18,669 nucleotides of DNA from an uncultured Chloroflexota bacterium (GCA_937967325.1 CALBSQ010000079.1:1-18669), one strand, 5' to 3'. Counted from the stretch's first letter, positions 1 through 6,997 are shown. The notes: generated by a model from the letters alone, not told the origin. Numbers and translations are program-made.

Positions 1-44
1 ATTTCTGCCTGTCTCGTGGGCTCGGAGATGTGTATAAGAGACAG
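1..44 (+). other. Synthetic Illumina Nextera adapter/index sequence (not genomic)
   Basis: Bases 1-2 match the end of the P7 primer (…GAT), bases 3-10 read TTCTGCCT, which is the Nextera i7 primer index N703, and bases 11-25 are GTCTCGTGGGCTCGG, the Nextera read-2 adapter. Bases 26-44 are AGATGTGTATAAGAGACAG, the hyperactive Tn5 mosaic end. The complete, uninterrupted order P7 tail, index, adapter, mosaic end is that of a library molecule and has no biological counterpart. Genomic sequence therefore begins at 45, and this is very probably a contig end left untrimmed. Confidence 0.97.
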
Positions 45-138
45 GGTTAGGGGTTGGCACTCGCAAGGACCATCTGGTCGCTTTCAACGAGCGCCGACGT
101 CGACGATGGCCGTGAGGCGGTCCCCTATACCCTAATCC
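45..138. other. Short non-coding stretch with C/T/A-rich low-complexity tract
   Basis: No gene is supported here. The part from about 128 into the end of the neighbouring gene (to about 164) is a low-complexity run of CCCTAA / CCCCAA-like units. A short run at 45-57 (GGTTAGGGGTTGG) is nearly its reverse complement. It resembles simple intergenic repeats in high-GC bacteria, and its position beside the adapter means it may also be where the assembly stopped. Confidence 0.5.
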
Positions 139-1032
139 CTAACCCCCAATCCCCAACCCCTGGCCTCGTGCCCGGGAGACGGCCCCTTCGAAGGCGCGTC
201 GTACCATCACTTCGACAAGATGCTTCCGCTGAGCGGCGGTGCCTCGGGTGTCCGAAATCGGCCGCGCCGCGGCGCGGGCCAGCACCGCAGCCTCTGAGAA
301 GGTTTCCATCGTGGCCGGCTTGCCTTCCACAACGCTGGCGGCATCTTCCAACATGAGCGGCGTAGGCGCAACGGCGCCAACCGCCACCCGGCCGCGCCGG
401 ATGGTCGTGCCGCTCTCATCCAGCTCCACCTGCACTGCCGCGTTCACGACGGCAATGTCCATCTCGTTGCGGGGGATAAAGCGCAGGAAACGGGCGCCGC
501 TGTTCGCCTTCGGCGCCGGGAAATCGAACCAAACCAACAGCTCACCCGCCTCCAGCACGTTGCTGCCGGGCGCCACGCAGAACTTTTCCACTGGCACGTC
601 GCGCTCCCCGTTTGGCCCGGCGATGTGGCAGGTGGCCCCAAGAGCGATCAACGTTGGGATGCTGTCCGCCGCGGGTGACGAGTTGCACAGGTTGCCTCCC
701 AGGGTGGCGCGTCCCTGAATGCCGGTGCTGCCAATCAGCGACGCCGAATCTACCAGCGACGGATAGACCGTGGCCACGTCCTTGTTCTCGTAGATTCGGT
801 AGCAGGGCAAGGCCGCCCCAAGCCGGAGTCCGGTTGTCTTGTCGTAGGAGAGCTGATTTGTTTCCGGCAATCCCTTGACGTCCACTAGTACCTCGACGTG
901 GCGTCGCCCTTCACGCATCTGGACGATAACGTCCGTGCCTCCGGCGAGCACTCGACCATCGGCGCCCGCATTGGCCAGTTGCGTCACCGCCTGATCGAGG
1001 CTTCGCGCGGCGATGTATTGAAAATCTCGCAC
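139..1032 (-). CDS. FAD-binding medium subunit of a xanthine dehydrogenase / CO dehydrogenase family enzyme (CoxM-like)
   Basis: This 297-residue protein matches the usual length of the FAD subunit of molybdenum hydroxylases, which passes electrons from the molybdenum and [2Fe-2S] subunits to FAD. The FAD pyrophosphate-binding motif AGGTD is at residues 30-34 and the second FAD motif TLGGNLCNSSPAADS at 110-124. Residues from about 180 fit the CO_deh_flav_C domain. The start is GTG, preceded by GAGGAA about 9 bases upstream. The last residues (…GQGLGIGG) are encoded by a C-rich repeat, so the natural C-terminus may have been altered by it. Partner large (Mo) and small (2Fe-2S) subunits are not in the window; they could lie beyond the contig end, downstream on the minus strand. 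The substrate cannot be told from this subunit alone. Confidence 0.93.
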   Translation of the reverse strand: MRDFQYIAARSLDQAVTQLANAGADGRVLAGGTDVIVQMREGRRHVEVLVDVKGLPETNQLSYDKTTGLRLGAALPCYRIYENKDVATVYPSLVDSASLIGSTGIQGRATLGGNLCNSSPAADSIPTLIALGATCHIAGPNGERDVPVEKFCVAPGSNVLEAGELLVWFDFPAPKANSGARFLRFIPRNEMDIAVVNAAVQVELDESGTTIRRGRVAVGAVAPTPLMLEDAASVVEGKPATMETFSEAAVLARAAARPISDTRGTAAQRKHLVEVMVRRAFEGAVSRARGQGLGIGG

Positions 1033-1223
1033 CGTTAGCTGTTCCTCATTCCTTACACCATGCCACCGTCAGGCTAGCATCAACGGAGCGTTCGATCAAG
1101 TGGGAACGGTTGGAACAAGGATAGAGCAGAATCCGCGTGACAAACGGCGGGCCGAGTGACAAGATAACGCCACGGAGGCGGTGTGACCGGGGAGCGCGGG
1201 CCGTTCAGGAAGGGAGATTGCTC
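1033..1223. promoter_or_regulatory. Divergent intergenic region between the FAD subunit and the ceramidase-like gene
   Basis: The two genes diverge from this 191-base gap, so it should hold promoters for both. On the minus strand TTGATG and TGTAAG lie about 20 bases apart, a weak candidate only. The ribosome site for the minus gene (GAGGAA) is at the left edge, and that of the plus gene (GGAAGGGAG, about 1208-1216) at the right edge. I see no convincing operator. Confidence 0.3.
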
Positions 1224-2555
1224 GTGAGTCTAACCGTCGGTGTGGCACAGGCGGCGATGACGCCGCCGCTCGGCCTGTGGATGAGCGGGTACGGCGCCCG
1301 GACGCATGGGGCCGATCATGTTCTGGATGAGCTCGCGGCGGTGGCCGCGGTGCTTACGAAGGCTGATAGCGACCAGCGCGTCGTGCTCGTGACGGTCGAC
1401 CTCTGCATACCGACTATCGCCTGGGCCAGACGCGCTCGCCAGGCCATCGCGTCGGCCGTAGGGACCACTGCCGAGCACGTCGCCATCTGTAGCAGTCACA
1501 CCCACTGTGGACCCAGCTTCAGCAATTGGGACGGTGAGGGCGAGGAGGACCGCGCCTACGGTGAGTCGCTCATCGCGATGCTGGCTGGGTTGGCGTCCAC
1601 CGCGGCCGCGAAGAGCCGCTGGGCGGTCAGGCCGGCGCGGCTGGGTTTCGCCCAAGGTCAAACGTTGCTTGGGGTGAATCGCCGAGATCGTCGATCCACT
1701 GCCGCGGCCGACCAGGGCCGCCGTCCGCCGGGGCCGACCGATCCCAGCGTCTCGGTGCTGCGGATTGACGACGGTGATGGCCGGCCTCTCGCCCTATTGG
1801 CGAACGCCGCCTGCCATCCCGTTGTCCTCGACGGCGATTTCTACGGCTGGTCGGGCGACTACGTTGGCGTGGCCCGTCGCGTTGTGGAGGCCGAGCTGGA
1901 CCTCCCTCTCCTTTTCCTACAAGGGGCCTGCGCCGACATCAACCCGGCGAAACGGGGCCCGGACGGCTTGCGCGCCACCGGACTGCAACTTGCGGGCGAG
2001 GCGTTACGCCTGTGGGCGAGCGCCGAGACGCATGAGCCAGACCGGTTGGCGGCGGTGGCGACATCTCTTACGTTGCCGCTTACTGATCTCCCTGAACTTG
2101 ACGAGGCAAAACGGCAGGAGCAGGAGGCCCTGCAGGCGCTCGCACGTGCGGAGGTGGCGCCGCCAAGCCGAGGACTGTCGCTCTATGGCTACCGAATGCT
2201 CGCCCGCGCGGCCCAAAGGGTGCGTGAACAGGTCGAGCGCGGGGATCGCCATCCCATCGCCGAGGTGGACCTGCAGGCTATGAGTCTCGGTCCGGTGACG
2301 GTTGTTGGCGCGGCCTGCGAGCCATTCTGCCAAACCGGGCTGACGGTGAAGACCCAATCGCCCCGTCAGCCGGTCGTCTTCTCTGGCTATACCAATGGCG
2401 TGGTGGGCTACATCCCGACCGCCGGTGAGTATCAGTTCGGAGGGTACGAGGTCGACACCGCCCACAAGTATTTCGGCCTTCCGTCCGTGCCGGACCCGAC
2501 GTGCGAACAGCGGGTGGTGACGGAATGCCTGAGTCTGCTGGAGCGGCTGCCCTAG
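1224..2555 (+). CDS. Neutral/alkaline ceramidase-like zinc hydrolase (N-terminal domain type)
   Basis: The frame opens at GTG 1137, but GTG 1224 is the better start: it follows a purine-rich ribosome site (GGAAGGGAG) at proper distance and gives a protein starting directly at the family's first strand (MSLTVGVAQAAMTPPLG, like the usual AGxAxxDITPPxG). From that start it is 443 residues. Family motifs are present in order: HTHCGP at 92-97 with two putative zinc histidines, a further His in ACHP near 198, QGACADINP at 233-241 (normally GxxGDxNP), E366 in ACEPF, and GYTNGVVGYIP at 388-398. No signal peptide is visible, so the product is probably cytoplasmic. It is shorter than secreted ceramidases (over 600 residues) and lacks their C-terminal domain. 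Amide hydrolase activity is inferred from the family; ceramide as substrate is uncertain. Confidence 0.87.
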   Translation: MSLTVGVAQAAMTPPLGLWMSGYGARTHGADHVLDELAAVAAVLTKADSDQRVVLVTVDLCIPTIAWARRARQAIASAVGTTAEHVAICSSHTHCGPSFSNWDGEGEEDRAYGESLIAMLAGLASTAAAKSRWAVRPARLGFAQGQTLLGVNRRDRRSTAAADQGRRPPGPTDPSVSVLRIDDGDGRPLALLANAACHPVVLDGDFYGWSGDYVGVARRVVEAELDLPLLFLQGACADINPAKRGPDGLRATGLQLAGEALRLWASAETHEPDRLAAVATSLTLPLTDLPELDEAKRQEQEALQALARAEVAPPSRGLSLYGYRMLARAAQRVREQVERGDRHPIAEVDLQAMSLGPVTVVGAACEPFCQTGLTVKTQSPRQPVVFSGYTNGVVGYIPTAGEYQFGGYEVDTAHKYFGLPSVPDPTCEQRVVTECLSLLERLP

Positions 2556-2636
2556 GCCGATGCGGCTTGGATTTGGGGAAGCTCGTTGGTGGTGGGGCGC
2601 CGGGGCCGCGACTGCTCTGACAATGCCCCTCCCCCA

Positions 2637-2667
2637 CCCCTCCCCAGCAAGCTGGAGAGGGGCTTTT
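2637..2667 (+). terminator. Rho-independent-like terminator
   Basis: The arms CCCCTCCCCAGC (2637-2648) and GCTGGAGAGGGG (2651-2662) pair at 11 of 12 positions around a two-base centre, which would open to a small loop, and CTTTTC follows. It lies 80 bases after the ceramidase-like stop codon. The arm sequence resembles the repeat at 4960-5072, so it may be a member of a dispersed repeat family that also works as a terminator. Confidence 0.55.
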
Positions 2668-2728
2668 CATCCGCGCGGGCGGCGGCGCGCCGCCGGGGGT
2701 TCTTCAATGAGGTCGAGGTCCCCCGAAA

Positions 2729-2759
2729 TTGCCATGGCCCGGACGTGACTCTCTACAAT
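2729..2759 (+). promoter_or_regulatory. Candidate sigma-70-type promoter for the carboxypeptidase gene
   Basis: TTGCCA (2729-2734) and TACAAT (2754-2759) each match the consensus at five of six positions. The 19-base spacer is longer than the optimum of 17. It would leave a leader of about 100 bases before the GTG start at 2870. Confidence 0.35.
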
Positions 2760-2869
2760 GCCAATGAGTCAGAAGATGGAAGAGGCGGGCTGGTCTACCA
2801 GTCCAGCCGTTCGAGGAGTCGATCCTGCCGCCACCCAGGCCAAAGCCTATCAAGGTTCGCGTTCGGGCC

Positions 2870-3943
2870 GTGCATCGACGGCGACGACCGTTGCCGGCCG
2901 GGCCACTCATGGTGACCTTTGTCCTTGTCGTCCTGGCACTCGTGGCTTGGACTCGCGTCGTCCAGCCCCGCGCGGCGCTCGCGGCGGTGCGCAGCGCACC
3001 GCCGCCGGCCGTGGCCACCGCCACCGATGCGCCGACGCCGGCAGTGGTGTCACTGGTGGACGTCACCGCGACGCCAATCCCCACGGTTACGAGCGTGCCC
3101 ACCCCGGCGCCAACGCCGACGAACGGGCCAACTGCCACCGCCACCGCCCGGCCCGCCTACTACTCCGACGCGTGGCTGCGAGCGCACCCCACCAAGGCTC
3201 AGCCGGCGATAAGTGCCAAGGCGGCGCTCGTCGTCGATTACGACACGCGGCGAATCTTGTATGCGAAGAACGAGCATGAGCACCTGGCTCAGGCCAGCAC
3301 CACCAAGATCACGCTGACCGATGTCGCGCTGGATATTGCCTCACCGGATACGCCAATGACCATTTCCAAAGATGCCACGGAGGTTGAGCCCGATCACATG
3401 GGCGTGCAGGTTGGCGAGACCTTGACCTTGCAGGAGCTGCTGTACGGCGCGCTGCTCGACTCCGGAAACGACGCCGGGTGGGCCATTGCCGAGGGTCTGG
3501 GCGGGCTGGACCACGTCGTCGGACTCATGAACCAGAAGGTGCTGGCCCTTGGTCTCCACGACAGCCACTACATGAACCCGGTGGGCTTCGACGATCCGCA
3601 ACATTACACGTCGGCCTACGACCTGGCGGTCATCACCGCCGACGCGCTCAATCGACACCCACTCTTCAGGCAGATCGTGGGGACGAAGCAACAGATCATC
3701 GAGTCGACCAAGACGCACAGCTGGTTTGGACCGACGAATCTGAACAGTCTTCTCTGGACATACCAGGGGGCCTGGGGCGTCAAGCCTGGCTGGACTGACA
3801 ATTCCGGCTACTGTCTCGTCGCGGCCGCCACGAGAAACGGCCACACGGTCCTGGTGACCTTACTGGACAGCAATGATCACTTTGCAGATGGCGCGACACT
3901 GCTGAACTATGGCTTCTCCCAGTTGAGCCAGCCGTCCAGTTGA
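2870..3943 (+). CDS. Membrane-anchored D-alanyl-D-alanine carboxypeptidase (peptidase S11)
   Basis: The 357-residue product is a penicillin-binding-protein-type carboxypeptidase that trims the terminal D-Ala of peptidoglycan stem peptides outside the membrane. The GTG start is preferred over ATG 2909 because it supplies a basic n-region (HRRRR) before a hydrophobic segment at about 14-28, which acts as signal anchor or signal peptide. A Pro/Thr/Ala-rich linker spans about 44-95. The catalytic domain has SxxK as STTK (S143, K146), SxN as SGN (198-200) and, in place of the usual KTG, KPG at 305-307 within GVKPGWT. The end of the S11 catalytic domain is at the C-terminus, with no further domain. 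The stop codon is immediately followed by, or overlaps, the next gene, suggesting co-transcription. Confidence 0.93.
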   Translation: MHRRRRPLPAGPLMVTFVLVVLALVAWTRVVQPRAALAAVRSAPPPAVATATDAPTPAVVSLVDVTATPIPTVTSVPTPAPTPTNGPTATATARPAYYSDAWLRAHPTKAQPAISAKAALVVDYDTRRILYAKNEHEHLAQASTTKITLTDVALDIASPDTPMTISKDATEVEPDHMGVQVGETLTLQELLYGALLDSGNDAGWAIAEGLGGLDHVVGLMNQKVLALGLHDSHYMNPVGFDDPQHYTSAYDLAVITADALNRHPLFRQIVGTKQQIIESTKTHSWFGPTNLNSLLWTYQGAWGVKPGWTDNSGYCLVAAATRNGHTVLVTLLDSNDHFADGATLLNYGFSQLSQPSS

Positions 3944-3954
3944 GCGCCGCTTTC

Positions 3955-4911
3955 GTGACGACGGCGCTCTACGTCCGCCACGCCGACGTCTTCAATCCCG
4001 AAGAGGTCATGTACGGCCGTCTGCCCCGGTTCCGGATAAGCGATTACGGTCGCTTTCACGCCGAACGGCTCGCCGCGTATCTGGCGGAGGAGCCAATCAG
4101 CGCCGTCTACACCAGCCCGATGCTGCGAGCGCGTCAAACCGCCCGCATCCTCGCGCGGCGCCACCCGGGCGTGCCGATTCGAGCCAATCGAGCGCTGGCC
4201 GAGATTCGCACGTCGTGGCAAGGCACGGCCAACCGCGACCTACCCCACGACAAGACCGTCTACGAGATGCGCCGTCTGGACTCCGACGAGTCGATCGCCG
4301 ACATCTTGAAGCGCATGAAGACGTTCCTCGACTACTTGGCGCTGGAACATCACGGCGAGACCGTCGTCTGCGTGAGCCACGGCGACCCTATCAAGATACT
4401 CACGCTTGGTCTGGCCGGCGTAGAGCTCGACGTGGCCGCCGTACGTAAGCCGGACCCGGCGCGTTGCTCGGTCACCCGGGTTCGCTATGCCGCGCCTGGG
4501 GTCAGGCCGGAGGTGACCTACACGGACGTACTCGGGCGGGGAAGCTTCAGGACGGTGACCACCCTTGACACGCTGCCGCCGGGAGCGTTGCAGAAGGCGA
4601 GCCTCGGCGGACACACCTTCTTGCTGGCTCGCACGGCGGCTGGGCAGGTCTATGCGCTGGGCAACCGCTGTCCACACATGCGAGCGCACCTCCACGAAGG
4701 GGCGCTCGAGGAAGATTTGTTGACCTGTCCCTTGCACGGCGCCCAATTTCGAGTGTCCACCGGCGAGTTGGTGCGGCCGCCCCAATGCGGCATCAACTGG
4801 ACTGCGAATTACGGCTCTGCCGGGCAGGAGCTCACGGCGATCGAGGCTGGTCCGTTGGCGACCTACGAGGTCAGGGTTGAGGGGAACGAGGTTCAGGTCA
4901 GGAGCAGGTAG
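3955..4911 (+). CDS. Histidine phosphatase fused to a Rieske [2Fe-2S] domain
   Basis: One uninterrupted frame joins two domains. The N-terminal part (about 1-175) is a histidine-phosphatase (phosphoglycerate mutase-like) domain: RHA with nucleophile H9, the SPMLRARQTA segment, E83 as likely acid, and SHGD with H142. The C-terminal part (about 200-318) is a Rieske ferredoxin-like domain with CPH (C239, H241) and CPLH (C258, H261), the four ligands for a [2Fe-2S] cluster. It resembles the soluble small-ferredoxin type rather than the membrane cytochrome bc type. GTG 3955 gives a product starting MTTALYVRHA, typical for the family; TTG 3940 overlapping the previous stop codon by four bases is the alternative. 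No membrane segment is seen, so it is probably cytoplasmic. Each domain is clear; the joint function is unknown. Confidence 0.88.
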   Translation: MTTALYVRHADVFNPEEVMYGRLPRFRISDYGRFHAERLAAYLAEEPISAVYTSPMLRARQTARILARRHPGVPIRANRALAEIRTSWQGTANRDLPHDKTVYEMRRLDSDESIADILKRMKTFLDYLALEHHGETVVCVSHGDPIKILTLGLAGVELDVAAVRKPDPARCSVTRVRYAAPGVRPEVTYTDVLGRGSFRTVTTLDTLPPGALQKASLGGHTFLLARTAAGQVYALGNRCPHMRAHLHEGALEEDLLTCPLHGAQFRVSTGELVRPPQCGINWTANYGSAGQELTAIEAGPLATYEVRVEGNEVQVRSR

Positions 4912-4959
4912 CGGAGGCACTATCGGACTGTTTATTGCGCTGATGACGAAGGCGGCAAT

Positions 4960-5072
4960 GGACCCTCACTCCGGCTTCGCCACCTCTCCCCCGTAGGCGG
5001 GGGAGAGGCCCGGACGGCAGGGCCCGGCTCCCCTCGCCCGCCGAGCGGGAGAGGGGCCGGGGGTGAGGGTCC
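4960..5072. repeat. Multi-hairpin inverted repeat element (REP/MITE-like) between convergent genes
   Basis: An outer 10-bp perfect inverted repeat, GGACCCTCAC (4960-4969) and GTGAGGGTCC (5063-5072), encloses two hairpins. The first pairs CCTCTCCCCCG (4983-4993) perfectly with CGGGGGAGAGG (4998-5008) around a TAGG loop. The second pairs CCCCTCGCCCGC (5030-5041) with GCGGGAGAGGGG (5045-5056) at 11 of 12 positions. The whole could fold as a three-way cruciform. It lies between convergent genes, where it may end transcription from both sides, and contains no gene. No transposase is nearby. Confidence 0.75.
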
Positions 5073-5098
5073 GCTGCCAGCCGAGCTCGGCATTGGCG

Positions 5099-6415
5099 TC
5101 ACTCATGGTCGGTGGGACCTCCGGCCGCCCACTGTGCAATATCGGCTTCCGCGGCGCGCCTAAATGCCGGCCACTCTGCCTCCAAGCGCGTCACGACCTC
5201 CTCGTCGGAGCGCCCGCTCGCCAACAGCTCCAGGCCGGTTTCCTCCAGGCGGTGTCGATGGCGCCCGTGCAGATCGTCCATCGCATTCCTGAGCACGTCC
5301 ATCGGCCAGGGCTGGCGTTCCTCGCCCTCGCCGCCCGTTAGTCCCATTGCCTCGGCCAGGGTCGCCATTCGAAACGGGAAACGCATCAGCTTGTCGCGGC
5401 GGGCCAGCAGGTCCAGGCGTCTAGCCCGTCCTTCCTGGAGGGCGCGGAGCACGTCCAGAGACGTCTGCTGTCCGGAGATCCTCATCCGCAGCTCCGCGGC
5501 CCCATCGAATATCGGCGCCGGACCGAACAACGGGCTACGGATCGTTCGCAGAGCCCCTTTCGCTCCAGAGCCCAAGCGCGCATAGCGTTCGGCCATTCCC
5601 AAGTCCCCCGGCAGGTCGGCGCGGACGTGGTCGAGGCGCATCAGCTCCTGGGCTTCCTCCCAACCAGGCAAGCCGGACAGTAGCTCAATAGGGGCGAACT
5701 GGAGCAGCAGCACGTCGTCAGGTCGCAGCGGACGCTGGCGTCGCCGGTTCTCTGGACCGCGCAGGTGCACCCGATTGAAGGCAGTGTCGGGGGCTACAAA
5801 TAGGCCGCCAATGGGAGTGATGGCCTCGGACTGCAAGAAGGCCAGCAACGAGGCGCGCGGCTCAGCGACGGGCGCGACCAGCGCGCCCGTCGCGGTCACG
5901 GCGCGCCAGATCGCAGCGACGGTATTGTCGCCGCCTCGCGATGCCAGATCGAGGATGCGCTCGGCTTCTACTTGGTCGAAGCTGGCGGTGTCGAGGGACA
6001 CCTTGTAGTCCACCGGTTGCACGACGGCCTGTCCCGACTCATTGGGTCCGCAGAACAAAGCGTCGGGACAGGAGACGCCGATGCGCTCGACCTCACGATG
6101 AAGGGCATCGTTGGAGTCCAGGTCCTCGATGTGCCGCAGGATGAATCGGCCAGCGTCAGAGGCGCGGTCGCTACCGACGAGGGCGCCCGCCCGCGCGCTA
6201 GCGACGCGCTCCCATTGATCGCCGATGTGGGCGCTGAAGTTGCCCCAGCTGCCGATGAAGCGGGCGTACGCCTCGGCATCGGCATCGGCCTGGTGTGCCC
6301 TGCCGACCACCATCGCCTTGGGCTTGCGCATCACGACGTAGGATGTCGCGTCCCGTCGTCGTTTGCTGCCCGCCATCGTGCCGGGCGCCGGATCCTCTGG
6401 CATCGGTGTCTCCAT
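5099..6415 (-). CDS. Unrecognised protein with a PD-(D/E)xK-like motif
   Basis: I do not recognise the family. The 438-residue product is soluble in appearance, with no signal peptide or membrane segment, and is rich in acidic and basic residues. Residues 117-138 read PD followed 18 positions later by DYK, in a setting (PDALF…VQPVDYKVSLD) like the active-site strand pair of PD-(D/E)xK nucleases, followed by SFDQVEAER. This is suggestive only. The C-terminal half is helical and arginine-rich. The coding start is ATG 6415 or, better placed after GGAG, the in-frame ATG at 6403 (434 residues). A much stronger ribosome site (AGGAGGT, 6445-6451) upstream serves an ATG in another frame. It converges on the phosphatase-Rieske gene and diverges from a lipoprotein gene. 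Confidence 0.7.
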   Translation of the reverse strand: METPMPEDPAPGTMAGSKRRRDATSYVVMRKPKAMVVGRAHQADADAEAYARFIGSWGNFSAHIGDQWERVASARAGALVGSDRASDAGRFILRHIEDLDSNDALHREVERIGVSCPDALFCGPNESGQAVVQPVDYKVSLDTASFDQVEAERILDLASRGGDNTVAAIWRAVTATGALVAPVAEPRASLLAFLQSEAITPIGGLFVAPDTAFNRVHLRGPENRRRQRPLRPDDVLLLQFAPIELLSGLPGWEEAQELMRLDHVRADLPGDLGMAERYARLGSGAKGALRTIRSPLFGPAPIFDGAAELRMRISGQQTSLDVLRALQEGRARRLDLLARRDKLMRFPFRMATLAEAMGLTGGEGEERQPWPMDVLRNAMDDLHGRHRHRLEETGLELLASGRSDEEVVTRLEAEWPAFRRAAEADIAQWAAGGPTDHE

Positions 6416-6449
6416 CCAGAATTAATGAACCGTGCGTCATGCGGACCTC

Positions 6450-6461
6450 CTGACGCGTCAG
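6450..6461. promoter_or_regulatory. 12-bp perfect palindrome in a divergent intergenic region
   Basis: CTGACGCGTCAG is its own reverse complement and lies between the divergent unknown gene and lipoprotein gene, a normal place for an operator. No clear -35/-10 pair could be placed around it on either strand, so operator function is only a possibility. Confidence 0.3.
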
Positions 6462-6575
6462 CGAGACAGTCGAACCGTACATGTTGCATTGCGGCATGGC
6501 ATGCTGTTGGGAAAGTGTGTGAGCGACACGACAGCCATGTGCTGCGTCTAGACCGCGCGAGTGAGGGACGTGAAC

Positions 6576-6929
6576 GTGCGCCGTACCGCGTTTCTGTTGC
6601 TTGTGCTCATGGCCATCGTCCCTAGCCTGGCTGCCTGCGATATCTTTGATTCCATCCAGCGGCCGGGCGAAGAGATCCACATGTATGGCGACGCCGTTGA
6701 CCGCGACACGTTCGTGGCGCTCCCGAAGGCCAAGATCGTCATCCTCCTGGACGGCAAGTCCTACAACTTTACCGGCAGCTACGACCTCATGATGCCGGTG
6801 TACCACAACTTCACAATCGACGCCACCGCGCCCGGCTATCAGCCTTTCCATGCAGCCTCAGAACTCATGGCCCAGGGCGATCCGGAGCTTCGCTCGCCAT
6901 TGCGTATGCGGCCGGACGGGTCGCCGTAG
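6576..6929 (+). CDS. Small lipoprotein with a carboxypeptidase-regulatory-like beta domain
   Basis: The frame opens at GTG 6561, but GTG 6576 is preferred: it follows GAGGG (6563-6567) by eight bases and yields a 117-residue protein with an ideal lipoprotein signal, MRR, a hydrophobic core and the lipobox LAAC with the modified cysteine at residue 21. The mature part (about 97 residues) has the pattern of a CarboxypepD-regulatory/PEGA-type beta sandwich: a GDAVD strand, AKIVILLDG, a tyrosine turn and the closing APGYQPF. It should be anchored on the outer face of the cytoplasmic membrane. Function is unknown. The next gene starts 68 bases downstream on the same strand and could be co-transcribed. 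Confidence 0.72.
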   Translation: MRRTAFLLLVLMAIVPSLAACDIFDSIQRPGEEIHMYGDAVDRDTFVALPKAKIVILLDGKSYNFTGSYDLMMPVYHNFTIDATAPGYQPFHAASELMAQGDPELRSPLRMRPDGSP

Positions 6930-6997
6930 TCGATGGTACGGCAGCTACGTCGCCGACTTGTGCGCCGCATCCTCCGCGCTAGGTCGGCGAGCGGCTC

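Larger units (their letters stand above)
2556..2869. other. 314-base intergenic region with hairpin terminator, palindrome and candidate promoter
   Basis: No gene is supported here; the open frames across it have arginine- and proline-rich compositions typical of GC-rich non-coding DNA. It contains a hairpin after the ceramidase-like gene (2637-2667), a perfect 14-bp GC palindrome at 2681-2694 (GGCGGCGCGCCGCC) and a candidate promoter at 2729-2759 for the carboxypeptidase gene. Confidence 0.6.

Noticed and set aside
26..44. Tn5 mosaic end as evidence of a natural Tn5-type transposon
   Set aside because: It is preceded by the Nextera adapter and an i7 index, so it comes from library preparation.
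128..164. Telomere-like CCCTAA repeat
   Set aside because: Units are irregular, the tract is short, and all genes are bacterial.
1137..1223. 29-residue N-terminal extension of the ceramidase-like protein
   Set aside because: It is Arg/Gly-rich, without signal peptide character, whereas GTG 1224 has a good ribosome site.
2681..2694. GC palindrome as an operator
   Set aside because: It is made only of GGC/GCC units in a very GC-rich stretch, so chance symmetry is likely.
5972..6625. 217-residue plus-strand open frame antisense to the unknown gene and crossing its promoter region
   Set aside because: No recognisable motif; it overlaps the better supported minus-strand gene and the lipoprotein start.
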